Shown here: positions 1 to 8,498 of the stretch, piece by piece
How the letters are laid out: each line of letters opens with the position of its first letter
Numbering within the stretch: position 1 is the first letter of the stretch
NCBI GenBank assembly: GCA_030652115.1
Contig: JAUSBK010000008.1
Coordinates: 124,001 to 188,000 of the forward strand
From: Coriobacteriia bacterium
GTDB taxonomy: Bacteria > Actinomycetota > Coriobacteriia > Anaerosomatales > Anaerosomataceae
Length of the DNA stretch: 64,000 nucleotides
Direction of reading: 5' to 3'
The notes under the pieces: model-generated
Database searches by the model: none
What the model was told of the DNA's origin: nothing
What the model saw: the letters and a program-made list of their open reading frames with translations, nothing else
Position numbers and translations under genes: made by a program

Positions 1-804
1 TTCGTCCTGGCGCTGCGGGCGGCGCGTTCGGGCAAGCTGCGGCGGATTCCCGCTCACTTCTATTCAGGCGCACTGGGCCTCGTGGCAGCGGGAGCGATCA
101 GCCTCGCCGCACCCGGGAACAGCGCTCGCCTGGACGTCACACCCTCCGAAGGGCTGCTCCAGACGGCGATCGCGGCCGCGAAGTACGTTGTCCACATCCT
201 GGTGGACTGGATGCCGCCGATGACCCCGTGGCTCCTCTGCCTCCTTCTGCTCGCGATCCCGGTCACGGGCGTTCTACGCAACACGAAGGAAGTAGGGCGC
301 ACGCCCGTATCGCTGCGTTCGGACTGGTGGGTCTGGGTGCTCCTCGGCCTGGCCACCGTCTCCACGCTCTTCGTGCGACCGTACTTCGCGGCCGAGCGCA
401 CGGTGATGTTCCTCGCGGTGTTCCTGGCCGTTGGCGCCGTATCGCTCCAGACAGGCTCTCGCACGACTTCAGTGCTCGAACGACTCCCGGCACTGGCCGC
501 CTCGGCTGCGCTCTGCCTGCTGCTCCTGGTGACCGTCGGAGACGTGGCGCTGAGCGGCTGGCAGGCCCGTAGCCTGAGGCTGGGGCAGCAAGAGCGGGCC
601 GAGGATGTGGCTCGGCAGAAGCAGGAGGGGCTGCGGGACATCGTTGTTGCCCCGCTTACCGACGATGTGCCCCGGCGCGGTGTGATGTGGGGCGACGGTA
701 CCGCAGACAAGGCGTTCTGGATCAACGGGATCCTGGCCAGCTGGTACGAAGTGGACAGTGTAGTCGTTTCGGGAGGCGCGCAGCCGGAGCAGGGTAGTCA
801 GTAG
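1..804 (+). CDS. polytopic membrane protein, C-terminal part (gene starts before the window)
   Basis: The frame is open from base 1 and ends at the TAG at 802-804, so only the last 267 residues are visible. They contain several hydrophobic segments (around residues 23-35, 71-86, 109-125, 135-150 and 163-180) and a polar, probably extracytoplasmic C-terminal tail of about 80 residues. An APGNSAR motif lies between the first two segments; a similar PGN..R pattern occurs in DUF6056-type membrane proteins of cell-surface loci, which is only a weak hint. No catalytic motif was recognised and the function is unknown. An internal ATG at 82 could be mistaken for the start, but the reading continues upstream without a stop. 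Confidence 0.7.
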   Translation, partial: FVLALRAARSGKLRRIPAHFYSGALGLVAAGAISLAAPGNSARLDVTPSEGLLQTAIAAAKYVVHILVDWMPPMTPWLLCLLLLAIPVTGVLRNTKEVGRTPVSLRSDWWVWVLLGLATVSTLFVRPYFAAERTVMFLAVFLAVGAVSLQTGSRTTSVLERLPALAASAALCLLLLVTVGDVALSGWQARSLRLGQQERAEDVARQKQEGLRDIVVAPLTDDVPRRGVMWGDGTADKAFWINGILASWYEVDSVVVSGGAQPEQGSQ

Positions 805-1103
805 CCGCGGCTGCGACAGTCCGGACCGGAGCTGTGCACTGAGCGTCATGAGGGCGCCACGGTATCGGAAGGCTGGTTGTTCGCGCACGCGAGCGAGACG
901 ACTGAGGAGGGGGCGGGCTGAAGAGGTGCGGTCACCGGCATTCGGCATGTTCTTCGTGGCACCCACTGTCTTCACCGGTACCTGGCGTTCGACATCGCGT
1001 GCTGCGCGATCGAGGGCCCGATGAGCGCACGCGGCCCTGGCGCTCGGCGTGTTCGCGTCGCCGGTGTTGAGCTTCCTCGGCGTCGGCTTCTGACGGGGGA
1101 GTC

Positions 1104-1568
1104 ATGAGACTCGACCTCATCTGCGTCGGCCGTCTCAAGGAGCGTCACTGGCGTGACGCGGCCGATGAGTACCTCAAACGTCTCGGCCCGTACGCACGCG
1201 TCTCGATGATCGAGGTCCCCGACCGCGACGTGACGGCCGACGAGGCGCGCGCGCTCGAGTCGGAGGCGGCAGGCGTGCTGAAGGCGATCTCCGAGGGCGC
1301 GACGGTGGTAGCGCTCGAGATCGGCGGCAGGATGCGCTCGTCCGAGGAGCTTGCCGCGTGGCTCGAAGCGCTCGGTACGTCGGGCAGGAGCCATGTGGCG
1401 TTCGTGGTGGGCGGTGCAGCGGGTCTGCATCCGGACGTGCTTGCGCGCGCCGACGAGCGCATTTCCCTCGGACCGCTCACGCTGCCGCACCAGCTTGCAC
1501 GCGTGGTACTGCTCGAGCAGTTGTATCGTGCCTTTCGCATCATCCGCGGTGAGCCGTACCATAGGTAG
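1104..1568 (+). CDS. rlmH: 23S rRNA (pseudouridine1915-N3)-methyltransferase
   Basis: RlmH methylates N3 of pseudouridine 1915 in helix 69 of 23S rRNA, using S-adenosylmethionine, on assembled 70S ribosomes. The 154-residue length is normal for this SPOUT-fold family. The SAM-binding knot is visible as FVVGGAAGL near residue 100, followed by RISLGPLTLPHQLAR and the conserved C-terminal end RGEPYHR. The usual GGADGL here reads GGAAGL. A GGGGGA ribosome-binding site sits just before the ATG. The gene is followed after 2 bp by the phospholipase-like gene at 1571, so the two are probably co-transcribed. Confidence 0.95.
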   Translation: MRLDLICVGRLKERHWRDAADEYLKRLGPYARVSMIEVPDRDVTADEARALESEAAGVLKAISEGATVVALEIGGRMRSSEELAAWLEALGTSGRSHVAFVVGGAAGLHPDVLARADERISLGPLTLPHQLARVVLLEQLYRAFRIIRGEPYHR

Positions 1569-1570
1569 CC

Positions 1571-1981
1571 ATGGGGCCGAAGGTGCATCTTACGCTCACG
1601 CGGCAGTGGGCGATCGAGGAGGGCTTCTCCGAGCGGGAGGCCGAGCTCATCGCGCGTGCCGACGTCGGATTCGACACGCGCTATCCGGCGCGAGCTTCGT
1701 TCGAGAACATCACCCGGCACTTCGCTCCCACGGTGTGGGTCTGGTCTGCACGATACCTGAAGCGCGCCGCGCGCTGGGGCGACCTCATGCTGCTCGGGTA
1801 TGCGCTGCACTGCGCGCAAGACGGCGTGGCCCACGGCCGGATCGGGACGAGACATCTGAGCGCGCTGGCGTTCAAGCGCGCGAATCCGGATGCATGGGAG
1901 ACGTCGCCTGTCGGCGTGCGGCGGAGAACTGAAGCGGTGACGAGGGAGCGGATGCGCCGCTATCGCGCGCTTGCAGGCTAG
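1571..1981 (+). CDS. small zinc-dependent phospholipase C-like protein
   Basis: This 136-residue protein has a His near the N-terminus (KVHLTLTR) and, around residues 80-92, the block LHCAQDGVAHGR. An H-x3-D-x3-H arrangement of that kind is typical of the all-helical zinc phospholipase C / S1-P1 nuclease fold. Family members are usually longer, so this is a minimal version. There is no signal peptide, so it should be cytoplasmic. Substrate is unknown; it may be a hydrolase of a phosphoester. It follows rlmH by 2 bp and meets the opposite-strand gene at 1978 tail to tail with a 4-bp overlap. The family call rests on motif spacing only. Confidence 0.6.
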   Translation: MGPKVHLTLTRQWAIEEGFSEREAELIARADVGFDTRYPARASFENITRHFAPTVWVWSARYLKRAARWGDLMLLGYALHCAQDGVAHGRIGTRHLSALAFKRANPDAWETSPVGVRRRTEAVTRERMRRYRALAG

Positions 1982-2211
1982 ACGAGTTTCGTGACCTGCA
2001 TCTCAACGCCCCACTGCTTCGCAAGGTCGGCTCCGAGCGCGGCGGCATCGTCGTAGTTGGCGTACATGCCCTGTGGCTTGGTTGAACCGTCCTCGAAGGC
2101 AAGCGCGACCCACCACAGTCCGCCCTCAGTGGCGGCCCCGATGCGGTCGACCCGGATGTGAGTGACCTTGTGGCCCTCTGTCTGGACGCCGTTGCTGTCG
2201 AGCAGGCCCAT
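1978..2211 (-). CDS. conserved small protein of unknown function (77 aa)
   Basis: The start chosen is the ATG at 2211 because an AAGGAGGG ribosome-binding site lies 5 bases before it; an in-frame ATG seven codons upstream would place that site inside the gene. The product is small, soluble and mildly acidic (residues such as EGHKVTHIRVDRIG, then a GLWWVALAFEDGS strand pair and a helical segment DDAAALGADLAKQWGVEM). It reads like a compact alpha/beta domain. No family was recognised with confidence and no function is proposed. Its 3' end overlaps the last codon and stop of the convergent phospholipase-like gene by 4 bp. Confidence 0.65.
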   Translation of the reverse strand: MGLLDSNGVQTEGHKVTHIRVDRIGAATEGGLWWVALAFEDGSTKPQGMYANYDDAAALGADLAKQWGVEMQVTKLV

Positions 2212-2362
2212 CGTGCCCTCCTTGCGATGCACTCTCTCTAACTCATTCCCGCATCGTCACGGGGATTCACGTGCAGATTGCGTGCCATCCTCAGGTTGCT
2301 TAAGAAACTCCAGAACCCCAGGCCGACGAGCGCGCGGAATCGAGCGACAGGTGGACGCCGCG

Positions 2363-2391
2363 TTGCCCCCTCAGGGGGCGGGCGGTATGCT
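2363..2391 (+). promoter_or_regulatory. promoter of argS
   Basis: TTGCCC (2363-2368) and TATGCT (2386-2391) are separated by 17 bases, a sigma-70-like arrangement, 39 bases before the GTG start of argS. A small CCCCCTCAGGGGG hairpin lies in the spacer. Confidence 0.5.
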
Positions 2392-2429
2392 GAATCGCCG
2401 ATGCCGACGACCGTGAGGAGCACCTGCTC

Positions 2430-4145
2430 GTGCGCGACACCCTGAACGCAGCCATAACTGCAGCACTCGTGGCCGCGATCGCCGAAGGCCGGCTACCCCT
2501 GGCCGAGCCGCCGCAGGTTCTCGTGGAGCGGCCGCGCGACCCGTCGCACGGCGACTGGGCCACCAACGTCGCGCTCGTATCGGCCAAGGCGGCAGGACTG
2601 CCGCCGCGGCAGATCGCCGAGATCATCGCCACCGACCTGCGCGAGCGCCTCGTGGGTGTGGCCGACACCATCGAGATCGCCGGACCGGGCTTCATCAATA
2701 TCCGGCTCACGCAGGGCGTGATGGCGAGCGTGGTCGCGAGCATCCGCGACCAGGGCGATCGCTACGGTGCTGCGCCGCGCACCGGTGCGCGCGTGCAGGT
2801 GGAGTTCGTGTCGGCAAACCCGGTGGGGCCGATGCATGTCGGCCATGGCCGGTGGGCCGCTCTCGGCGACTCGATCGCCCGGATTCTCGAGCACGCGGGT
2901 GATGCGGTCCAGCGTGAGTTCTACATCAACGATGCCGGCGTCCAGATGGGCATCTTCGCTGCGAGCGTCTCGGCGCGCTACCTGGAGCTCACCGGGCGCG
3001 AGGGGGCGTTTCCCGAGGACGGCTATCGCGGCGCGTACATCACCGACATCGCGCGCGAGATACTGGAGGCGGAAGGCGAAACGTGGGCCGACGCTCCGGC
3101 GGGCAAGCGTGAGGCGCACTTCAAGGAGCAGGCGTACGCGGCTGTGCTCGAGCATCTGAAGCGGGTGCTCTCCGGCATGGGCGTCGACTTCGACGTGTGG
3201 TTCTCCGAGCGCACCCTGCACGCCGCGGGCGCGATCGAGCGAGGCATCGAGCGGCTGCGCGAGGCCGGCTACGTCTTCGAGCATGAAGGCGCGCTCTGGT
3301 TCCGCTCCACCGACTTCGGCGACGACAAGGACCGCGTGCTCAAGAAGGCCGACGGCAGCTACACGTACTTCGCAGCGGACATCGCGTACCACGCCGACAA
3401 GTACGACCGCGGTTTCGACCTCGTTATCGACATCTGGGGCGCCGACCATCACGGCTACGTGAAGCGGATGGAGTCGGCTGTGGCCGCGCTGGGCCACCCC
3501 GGCAAGCTCGAGGTCATCATCGGCCAGATGGTGAACCTGTTCCGCAACGGCGAGGTCGTGCGCATGAGCAAGCGTACCGGCGAGATGGTCACCTTCGAGG
3601 ACCTGCTCGACGAGGTGGGCGCCGATGCGGCGCGCTACTTCTTCCTGCGCCGCTCCACCGATCAGCCGGTGGACTTCGACATCGCGCTCGCCAAAGAGCG
3701 TTCGGCGGACAACCCTGTCTACTACGTGCAGTACGCGCATGCGCGCATCTGTTCGATCCTGCGCAAGGCCTCCGGGGCCGACACCGCGGACGAGAGCGTG
3801 GATGTCGACGCGGTCGCGGCCGGCATCTCGGCGGATGACGGCGCGCTCGCGCTTCTGGGATCGGAGCCCGGCACGCTTGCCGGCGATGCCGAACTCGGAC
3901 TGCTGCGCACGCTTGCGGCGTTTCCCGAGACGGTCACGCTCGCCGCGCGTCAGCGCGCGCCGCACAAGCTCACGACGTACGCTGAGGACCTCGCGAGCGC
4001 TTTCCACCAGTTCTACACCCACTGCCAGGTGGTCGTGGATGACCCGCAGCTCCGCAGCGCGCGCCTCGCACTCGCCGACGCATCGCGGATCGTCCTGGCG
4101 CGCACGCTCGGCCTGCTTGGCGTGAGCGCCCCGCAGCGGATGTAG
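2430..4145 (+). CDS. argS: arginyl-tRNA synthetase
   Basis: ArgS charges tRNA-Arg with arginine at the expense of ATP in the cytoplasm. The 571-residue protein has the class I signatures: the HIGH-type motif HVGH at 136-139 within SANPVGPMHVGHG, and the KMSK-type motif RMSKRTGE at 378-385. An N-terminal Arg-tRNA synthetase additional domain precedes the catalytic core, and the DALR anticodon-binding domain begins near YVQYAHARICSIL and runs to the C-terminal LLGVSAPQRM. The GTG start is preceded by GAGGAG at 2415-2420. It is followed by lysA after 82 bp that hold a separate possible promoter. Confidence 0.97.
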   Translation: MRDTLNAAITAALVAAIAEGRLPLAEPPQVLVERPRDPSHGDWATNVALVSAKAAGLPPRQIAEIIATDLRERLVGVADTIEIAGPGFINIRLTQGVMASVVASIRDQGDRYGAAPRTGARVQVEFVSANPVGPMHVGHGRWAALGDSIARILEHAGDAVQREFYINDAGVQMGIFAASVSARYLELTGREGAFPEDGYRGAYITDIAREILEAEGETWADAPAGKREAHFKEQAYAAVLEHLKRVLSGMGVDFDVWFSERTLHAAGAIERGIERLREAGYVFEHEGALWFRSTDFGDDKDRVLKKADGSYTYFAADIAYHADKYDRGFDLVIDIWGADHHGYVKRMESAVAALGHPGKLEVIIGQMVNLFRNGEVVRMSKRTGEMVTFEDLLDEVGADAARYFFLRRSTDQPVDFDIALAKERSADNPVYYVQYAHARICSILRKASGADTADESVDVDAVAAGISADDGALALLGSEPGTLAGDAELGLLRTLAAFPETVTLAARQRAPHKLTTYAEDLASAFHQFYTHCQVVVDDPQLRSARLALADASRIVLARTLGLLGVSAPQRM

Positions 4146-4157
4146 CGGCTCCCCGGT

Positions 4158-4187
4158 TTCGCCTCGTGCGGCGCACTCGTGTATCCT
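4158..4187 (+). promoter_or_regulatory. candidate promoter of lysA
   Basis: TTCGCC (4158-4163) and TATCCT (4182-4187) with an 18-base spacer lie 40 bases before the lysA ATG. The -35 box is weak, so this is a modest call. Confidence 0.3.
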
Positions 4188-4227
4188 CACTCCCTACAGG
4201 AGACCCCGAAGGGGAGGAACACGCGCC

Positions 4228-5589
4228 ATGGCCCGACCGTCGACCCCGCGCCCGCCTGCGGCCCCCGATCAGCTGACCGCGGCCGATCTCATGCCGATCC
4301 TGCCGACAACCGCCGAGGTCAAAGACGGCCACCTGTGGATCGGCGGCGTGGACATGGTTGAGCTGGCACGTGAGGCGGGCACTGCGCTCTACGTGATGGA
4401 CGAAGCGACCATCCGCCAGCAGCTCGCCGACTACGTCACCTGGACGCGCTACCACTGGAAGGACGTCGACGTCGTCTACGCCGGCAAGGCCTTCCTGACC
4501 CTCGGCATGGTGAAGATCGTCGAGGAGGAGCAGTGCTGCCTGCTCTGCGCCTCCGGCGGCGAGCTCGCCTATGCGCTGCGCGCCGGCTTCCCGATGGAGC
4601 GTGTGCAGATGCACGGCAACAACAAGACGCCGGCCGAACTGGCCGAGTGCCTCGATGCGGGCATCGGGCGCATCGTGGTGGACAACTTCGAGGAGATGGA
4701 GCGTCTATCGGCGCTTGCGGCCGGGCGAGGCGCCACGCAGCGGGTGCTCATCCGTGTGACGCCGGGTGTGGCCGCCGACACGCACGACTTCATCATGACC
4801 GGCGCCGAGGACTCCAAGTTCGGCTTCGGTCTCAACCAGGGTCTTGCGATGGAGGCCGTCAAGCGCGCCATCGCGCTTCCCGGTATCGAGTTCGAGGGCC
4901 TGCACATGCACATAGGCAGCCAGATCTTCGCGCTGCACAGCTACGCGAAGGCGATCGAGGTCATGGTCGGCTTCATGCAGCAGATCAAGGCCGAGACCGG
5001 GCACGACGTCCGCATGCTGGACGTGGGCGGCGGCCTCGGCGTGGCCTACGGCGTGCCGGACGAGCCTTCGACCGTGAAGGAGTTCGGTAAGATCGTGGTC
5101 GACGGCATCAAAGAAGAATGCGAGCGCCACGGTCTGCCCGTGCCGCGGATGGCAGTCGAACCCGGCCGCTCGATCGTCGCGAACGCCGGTGTGACGCTCT
5201 ACACCATCGGCTCGATCAAGGAGATCCCGGGGATCCGCACGTACGTGGCGATCGACGGCGGGATGTCGGACAATATCCGCACCTCGCTTTACGACGCGCA
5301 CTACGAGGCGATCATCGCGAACAAGGCCGACCAGCCTCGCGAGATGGTCGCCACCATCGCCGGCAAGCACTGCGAGAGCGGCGACATCGTCGTCAAGGAT
5401 GCGCCGCTGCAGATGCCTGAGGTGGGCGACGTCGTGTGTGTGTGCGCCACCGGCGCCTACTGCTTCTCGATGAGCAGCAACTACAACAAGCAGGTACGCC
5501 CCGGCGTGGTGTTCGTGCGCGACGGCGAGTGGCGCTGGTCGCTTCGCCGGGAGACATACGAAGACCTCATGAAGAGCGATCTCGGATAG
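4228..5589 (+). CDS. lysA: diaminopimelate decarboxylase
   Basis: LysA removes CO2 from meso-diaminopimelate to give L-lysine, the last step of the pathway, with pyridoxal phosphate. The 453-residue sequence shows the fold III decarboxylase features: the cofactor lysine in VVYAGKAFL (Lys87), the HMHIGSQ strand near 226-232, the glycine-rich phosphate loop DVGGGLGVAYG (265-275), the EPGRS motif (311-315), and HCESGD (381-386) supplying the active-site Cys from the other subunit. A GGGGAGG site lies 10 bases before the ATG. The N-terminus is about 25 residues longer than many homologues and rich in Pro/Ala. Confidence 0.97.
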   Translation: MARPSTPRPPAAPDQLTAADLMPILPTTAEVKDGHLWIGGVDMVELAREAGTALYVMDEATIRQQLADYVTWTRYHWKDVDVVYAGKAFLTLGMVKIVEEEQCCLLCASGGELAYALRAGFPMERVQMHGNNKTPAELAECLDAGIGRIVVDNFEEMERLSALAAGRGATQRVLIRVTPGVAADTHDFIMTGAEDSKFGFGLNQGLAMEAVKRAIALPGIEFEGLHMHIGSQIFALHSYAKAIEVMVGFMQQIKAETGHDVRMLDVGGGLGVAYGVPDEPSTVKEFGKIVVDGIKEECERHGLPVPRMAVEPGRSIVANAGVTLYTIGSIKEIPGIRTYVAIDGGMSDNIRTSLYDAHYEAIIANKADQPREMVATIAGKHCESGDIVVKDAPLQMPEVGDVVCVCATGAYCFSMSSNYNKQVRPGVVFVRDGEWRWSLRRETYEDLMKSDLG

Positions 5590-5629
5590 CGGTCCGCGTG
5601 AATGGCATCCGTCTCGCATGGGTGATGGC

Positions 5630-6082
5630 ATGAGACGAGTGGTGAAGTACATCTGCCTGGTCACGGGCGCTCTCGCGCTGGCCCTCGGCGTTGTCGGCAT
5701 CTTCCTGCCGATGTGGCCGACGACGCCCTTCCTGCTGCTCGCGGCGGCGTGCTTCATCCGGAGCTCCGACCGGCTGTACGCCTGGCTGCTCGAACACGAG
5801 CACCTCGGGCCGTATATCCGGGACTACCACTCGGGCAGGGGCATCCCGCTCCGCGCCAAGCGCATCACGCTGGCTACGATGTGGATCACGTCGCAGGCGT
5901 CGTGGATGATCATCATGGCGCACCGGGGTGTACGGGCGTGGACCGTGGGGTATGCCGTTCTCCTGTTCGTAGTGGCGGTCGGCGTGCACTACTACATCGG
6001 GTTCCGAATCCCCACGCGGTCAGGGGAGCCAGACGCCCCGTCCGCCGAGGGAGACGGCGACCCGGAGGATGCAAGCGCATAG
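5630..6082 (+). CDS. DUF454 (YbaN-type) inner-membrane protein
   Basis: This is a 150-residue membrane protein with an N-terminal hydrophobic segment (KYICLVTGALALALGVVG), the family-typical FLPMWPTTPFLLLAAACF, a short amphipathic stretch, then two C-terminal membrane segments and a Glu/Asp/Ala-rich tail. The P-x2-P-T-T-PF-L-L-A-A pattern is diagnostic of DUF454/YbaN. Function is not established; one member is linked to haem uptake loci, which is not supported here. The ATG at 5630 is preferred because GGTGAT precedes it; an in-frame ATG at 5618 has a poorer site. The gene lies between lysA and hom. Confidence 0.85.
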   Translation: MRRVVKYICLVTGALALALGVVGIFLPMWPTTPFLLLAAACFIRSSDRLYAWLLEHEHLGPYIRDYHSGRGIPLRAKRITLATMWITSQASWMIIMAHRGVRAWTVGYAVLLFVVAVGVHYYIGFRIPTRSGEPDAPSAEGDGDPEDASA

Positions 6083-6182
6083 AGCCGTCGGCGCTCTGCC
6101 CGCGGGGGCGGAGGTGCGTTCGCCTGCGCTATACTTCACGGCACGAACGACCACTTCGTCTCTCGCCGGAAAGGCGCCGCTC

Positions 6183-7469
6183 ATGCGCACTGTGAACGTC
6201 GGACTCATCGGCCTCGGCACCGTCGGCAGCGGCGTCGTGGAGATCCTGAACCGCCATGGCGAGCAGTTCCGCACACGCGCCGGCGTCGACCTCGCGCTCG
6301 CACGCTGTGCCGACCGCGATCCCGCGCGCGCCGAGGCTCTCGGCCTCGCGCCCGGGGCGTTCACCACGGATGCGGCCGACATCATCGGCGACCCGTCTAT
6401 CGACATCGTCATCGAGCTCATCGGCGGCACCGGCGTCGCGCGGAGCATCGTGCTCGACGCGCTGGCGGCCGGCAAGACCGTCGTGACCGCCAATAAGGCG
6501 CTCATGGCCACGCACGGCCAGGAGATCATGGATGCGGCCGCAGCCACCGGCGCGGACATCCTGTTCGAGGCTGCGGTGGGTGGCGGCATCCCGATCATCG
6601 GCCCACTCAAGCACAGCCTGGTCAGCAACGAGATCCAGGCGGTCTACGGCATCGTGAACGGCACCACCAACTACATGCTCTCGAGGATGGCCGACGAGGG
6701 ACTCGACTACGACACGGTGCTTGTCGAGGCGCAGGAGCGCGGCTTCGCCGAGGCGGATCCGACAGCAGACGTGGACGGCCTCGACGCCGCGGCGAAGATC
6801 GCCATCCTTGCGTCGATCGCCTTCAACTCGCGCGTCACGTTTGCCGACGTGCCCGCCGAGGGCATCCGGTCGATCACACCCGGCGACATCGACTACGCAC
6901 GCGAGACAGGCTACGTGATCAAGCTCATGGCGATCGGCAAGCGCACGGCCGAAGGCCTCGACATCCGCGTGCAGCCCACGATGATCCGCGCGGACCATCC
7001 ACTGGCGAAGGTGAACGGCGTCTACAACGCCATCTACGTCGTGGGCGACGCGGTGGGCGAGACGATGTTCTTCGGCGAGGGCGCCGGCTCTCTTCCGGCC
7101 GCCTCGGCTGTGGTGGGCGACGTCATCGAAGCGGCGCGTTACATCGAGGGCGAGTGCCGGTCCCTGGTCGGCTGCACCTGCACCGAGAGCATCCCGGTCC
7201 GCGACATCGCCGACCTCACCACCTCGTACTACCTGCGCATTCACGTCCGCGACGAGCCGGGCGTGCTCGCTGCCATCGCGGGCATCTTCGGCGATCACGG
7301 TGTGTCGCTTGCCTCGGTCATCCAGAAGCGTGCCGAAGACGGTGGCGCCGAGATCGTGTGGATCACCCATGAGGCCGCCGAACGCGACATGCGCTTGGCG
7401 CTCGCAGCGATCGAGCAGCTCGACGTGGTCGACGCTGTTGGCTCCATTCTGCGTGTGGAGGAGCTGTAG
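6183..7469 (+). CDS. hom: homoserine dehydrogenase
   Basis: Hom reduces aspartate-4-semialdehyde to homoserine with NAD(P)H, the branch point to threonine and methionine. The 428-residue protein starts with a Rossmann motif (GLIGLGTVGSG), continues with the catalytic domain (NKALMATHG, AAVGGGIPIIGPL, GIVNGTTNYMLS, and ADPTADVDGLDAAAKI), and ends with an ACT domain (YYLRIHVRDEPGVLAAIAG) that usually binds threonine for feedback control. A -10 box TATACT at 6130-6135 lies upstream and would place the transcription start near 6142, so the open frame extending back to 6069 is not used. thrB follows 3 bp after the stop. Confidence 0.96.
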   Translation: MRTVNVGLIGLGTVGSGVVEILNRHGEQFRTRAGVDLALARCADRDPARAEALGLAPGAFTTDAADIIGDPSIDIVIELIGGTGVARSIVLDALAAGKTVVTANKALMATHGQEIMDAAAATGADILFEAAVGGGIPIIGPLKHSLVSNEIQAVYGIVNGTTNYMLSRMADEGLDYDTVLVEAQERGFAEADPTADVDGLDAAAKIAILASIAFNSRVTFADVPAEGIRSITPGDIDYARETGYVIKLMAIGKRTAEGLDIRVQPTMIRADHPLAKVNGVYNAIYVVGDAVGETMFFGEGAGSLPAASAVVGDVIEAARYIEGECRSLVGCTCTESIPVRDIADLTTSYYLRIHVRDEPGVLAAIAGIFGDHGVSLASVIQKRAEDGGAEIVWITHEAAERDMRLALAAIEQLDVVDAVGSILRVEEL

Positions 7470-7472
7470 CCG

Positions 7473-8390
7473 GTGTCCGTTAGCGTCACAGTGCCAGCGT
7501 CATCGGCCAACCTCGGGCCGGGATACGACGCGTTCGGGCTGGCGCTTGGGCTCTACAACGAGTTCGAGGGTGAACTCGCCGCCACCTGGCGTGTCGAGGT
7601 CCGCGGCGAGGGAGCAGGGCGACTCCACGCCGACGAGAGCAACGAGGTCGTTCGGGCGATGAAGCGCGTGTTCGCCGAGGTGGAGCAGCCTGACCTTGCG
7701 GCTGACATCGTCTGTCACAACGGGATTCCCGTGGGCCGTGGGCTTGGGTCTTCGGCCGCGGCAATCGTCGGGGGGCTGGTCCTCGGCGACGCGCTGGCGG
7801 GCACACACCTCGGGAAGCGCCGCCTGCTTGAGATCGCGGCCGAGGCTGAAGGACACGCCGACAACGTGGCCGCTGCGCTCTACGGGGGCTTCACGGTCGT
7901 CTCGGGCGCGGTGCCGCATCTCACCTGCGCGCACGTGGATCCGGCGGGTGGCCTGGCCGCGCTGATCGTGATCGGCGAGCAGGAGCTTTCTACCTCGCTC
8001 GCGCGCGAGGCGTTGCCGGCGAGCGTGCCGCACGCCGATGCGGCTGCCAACGCGGGCCGCGCCGCGCTTGTCGCCCTCGGACTGGCGACGGGCACGCGCG
8101 AGTTCCTAGAGACCGGTCTGCACGACGCCATCCATGAGCGTTACCGGGAGGAACTGGTTCCGGATCTCGACGCCATCCGCAGCCTGCTTGAGGCGGTCGG
8201 TGCGGGACCCGCCGTGCTCTCCGGCGCGGGACCGACCGTGATCGCCCTCGTGCAGGAGCTGAGCGACGCCAGGGCGCTCGAACGCGCGCGGGTGCTTGCG
8301 GAGGTCGCCCGTACGGCGCTCGACGGCATCGGCAGAGGCCGGGTGCTGCCGCTGCCTATCGATCGCGTTGGCGCGCGACAGTCTGCGTAG
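7473..8390 (+). CDS. thrB: homoserine kinase
   Basis: ThrB phosphorylates homoserine at the hydroxyl with ATP; the product is used by threonine synthase. The 305-residue protein is a GHMP kinase with motif 1 VPASSANLGPGYDAFGLAL at the N-terminus, the phosphate-binding loop PVGRGLGSSAAAIVGG around residues 87-101, and the C-terminal VLSGAGPTVIAL motif. The GTG start follows the hom stop by 3 bp, with GGAGGAG in the end of hom as ribosome-binding site. No threonine synthase is visible in the window. Confidence 0.96.
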   Translation: MSVSVTVPASSANLGPGYDAFGLALGLYNEFEGELAATWRVEVRGEGAGRLHADESNEVVRAMKRVFAEVEQPDLAADIVCHNGIPVGRGLGSSAAAIVGGLVLGDALAGTHLGKRRLLEIAAEAEGHADNVAAALYGGFTVVSGAVPHLTCAHVDPAGGLAALIVIGEQELSTSLAREALPASVPHADAAANAGRAALVALGLATGTREFLETGLHDAIHERYREELVPDLDAIRSLLEAVGAGPAVLSGAGPTVIALVQELSDARALERARVLAEVARTALDGIGRGRVLPLPIDRVGARQSA

Positions 8391-8498
8391 ACGCACGGGT
8401 GTCTCGGAAAGAGCCACGATGGGGAATGAACACGGTATCCCAATGCGCTTGCCGGTTCGACGCCTCGGCATATGCGCGCTTTCGGAATCGGAGCATCC

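Noticed and set aside
2493-4190. Minus-strand frame of 565 codons over argS
   Set aside because: Shadow of argS; composition (His/Val/Ala/Arg rich, no domain) is typical of antisense in GC-rich genes.
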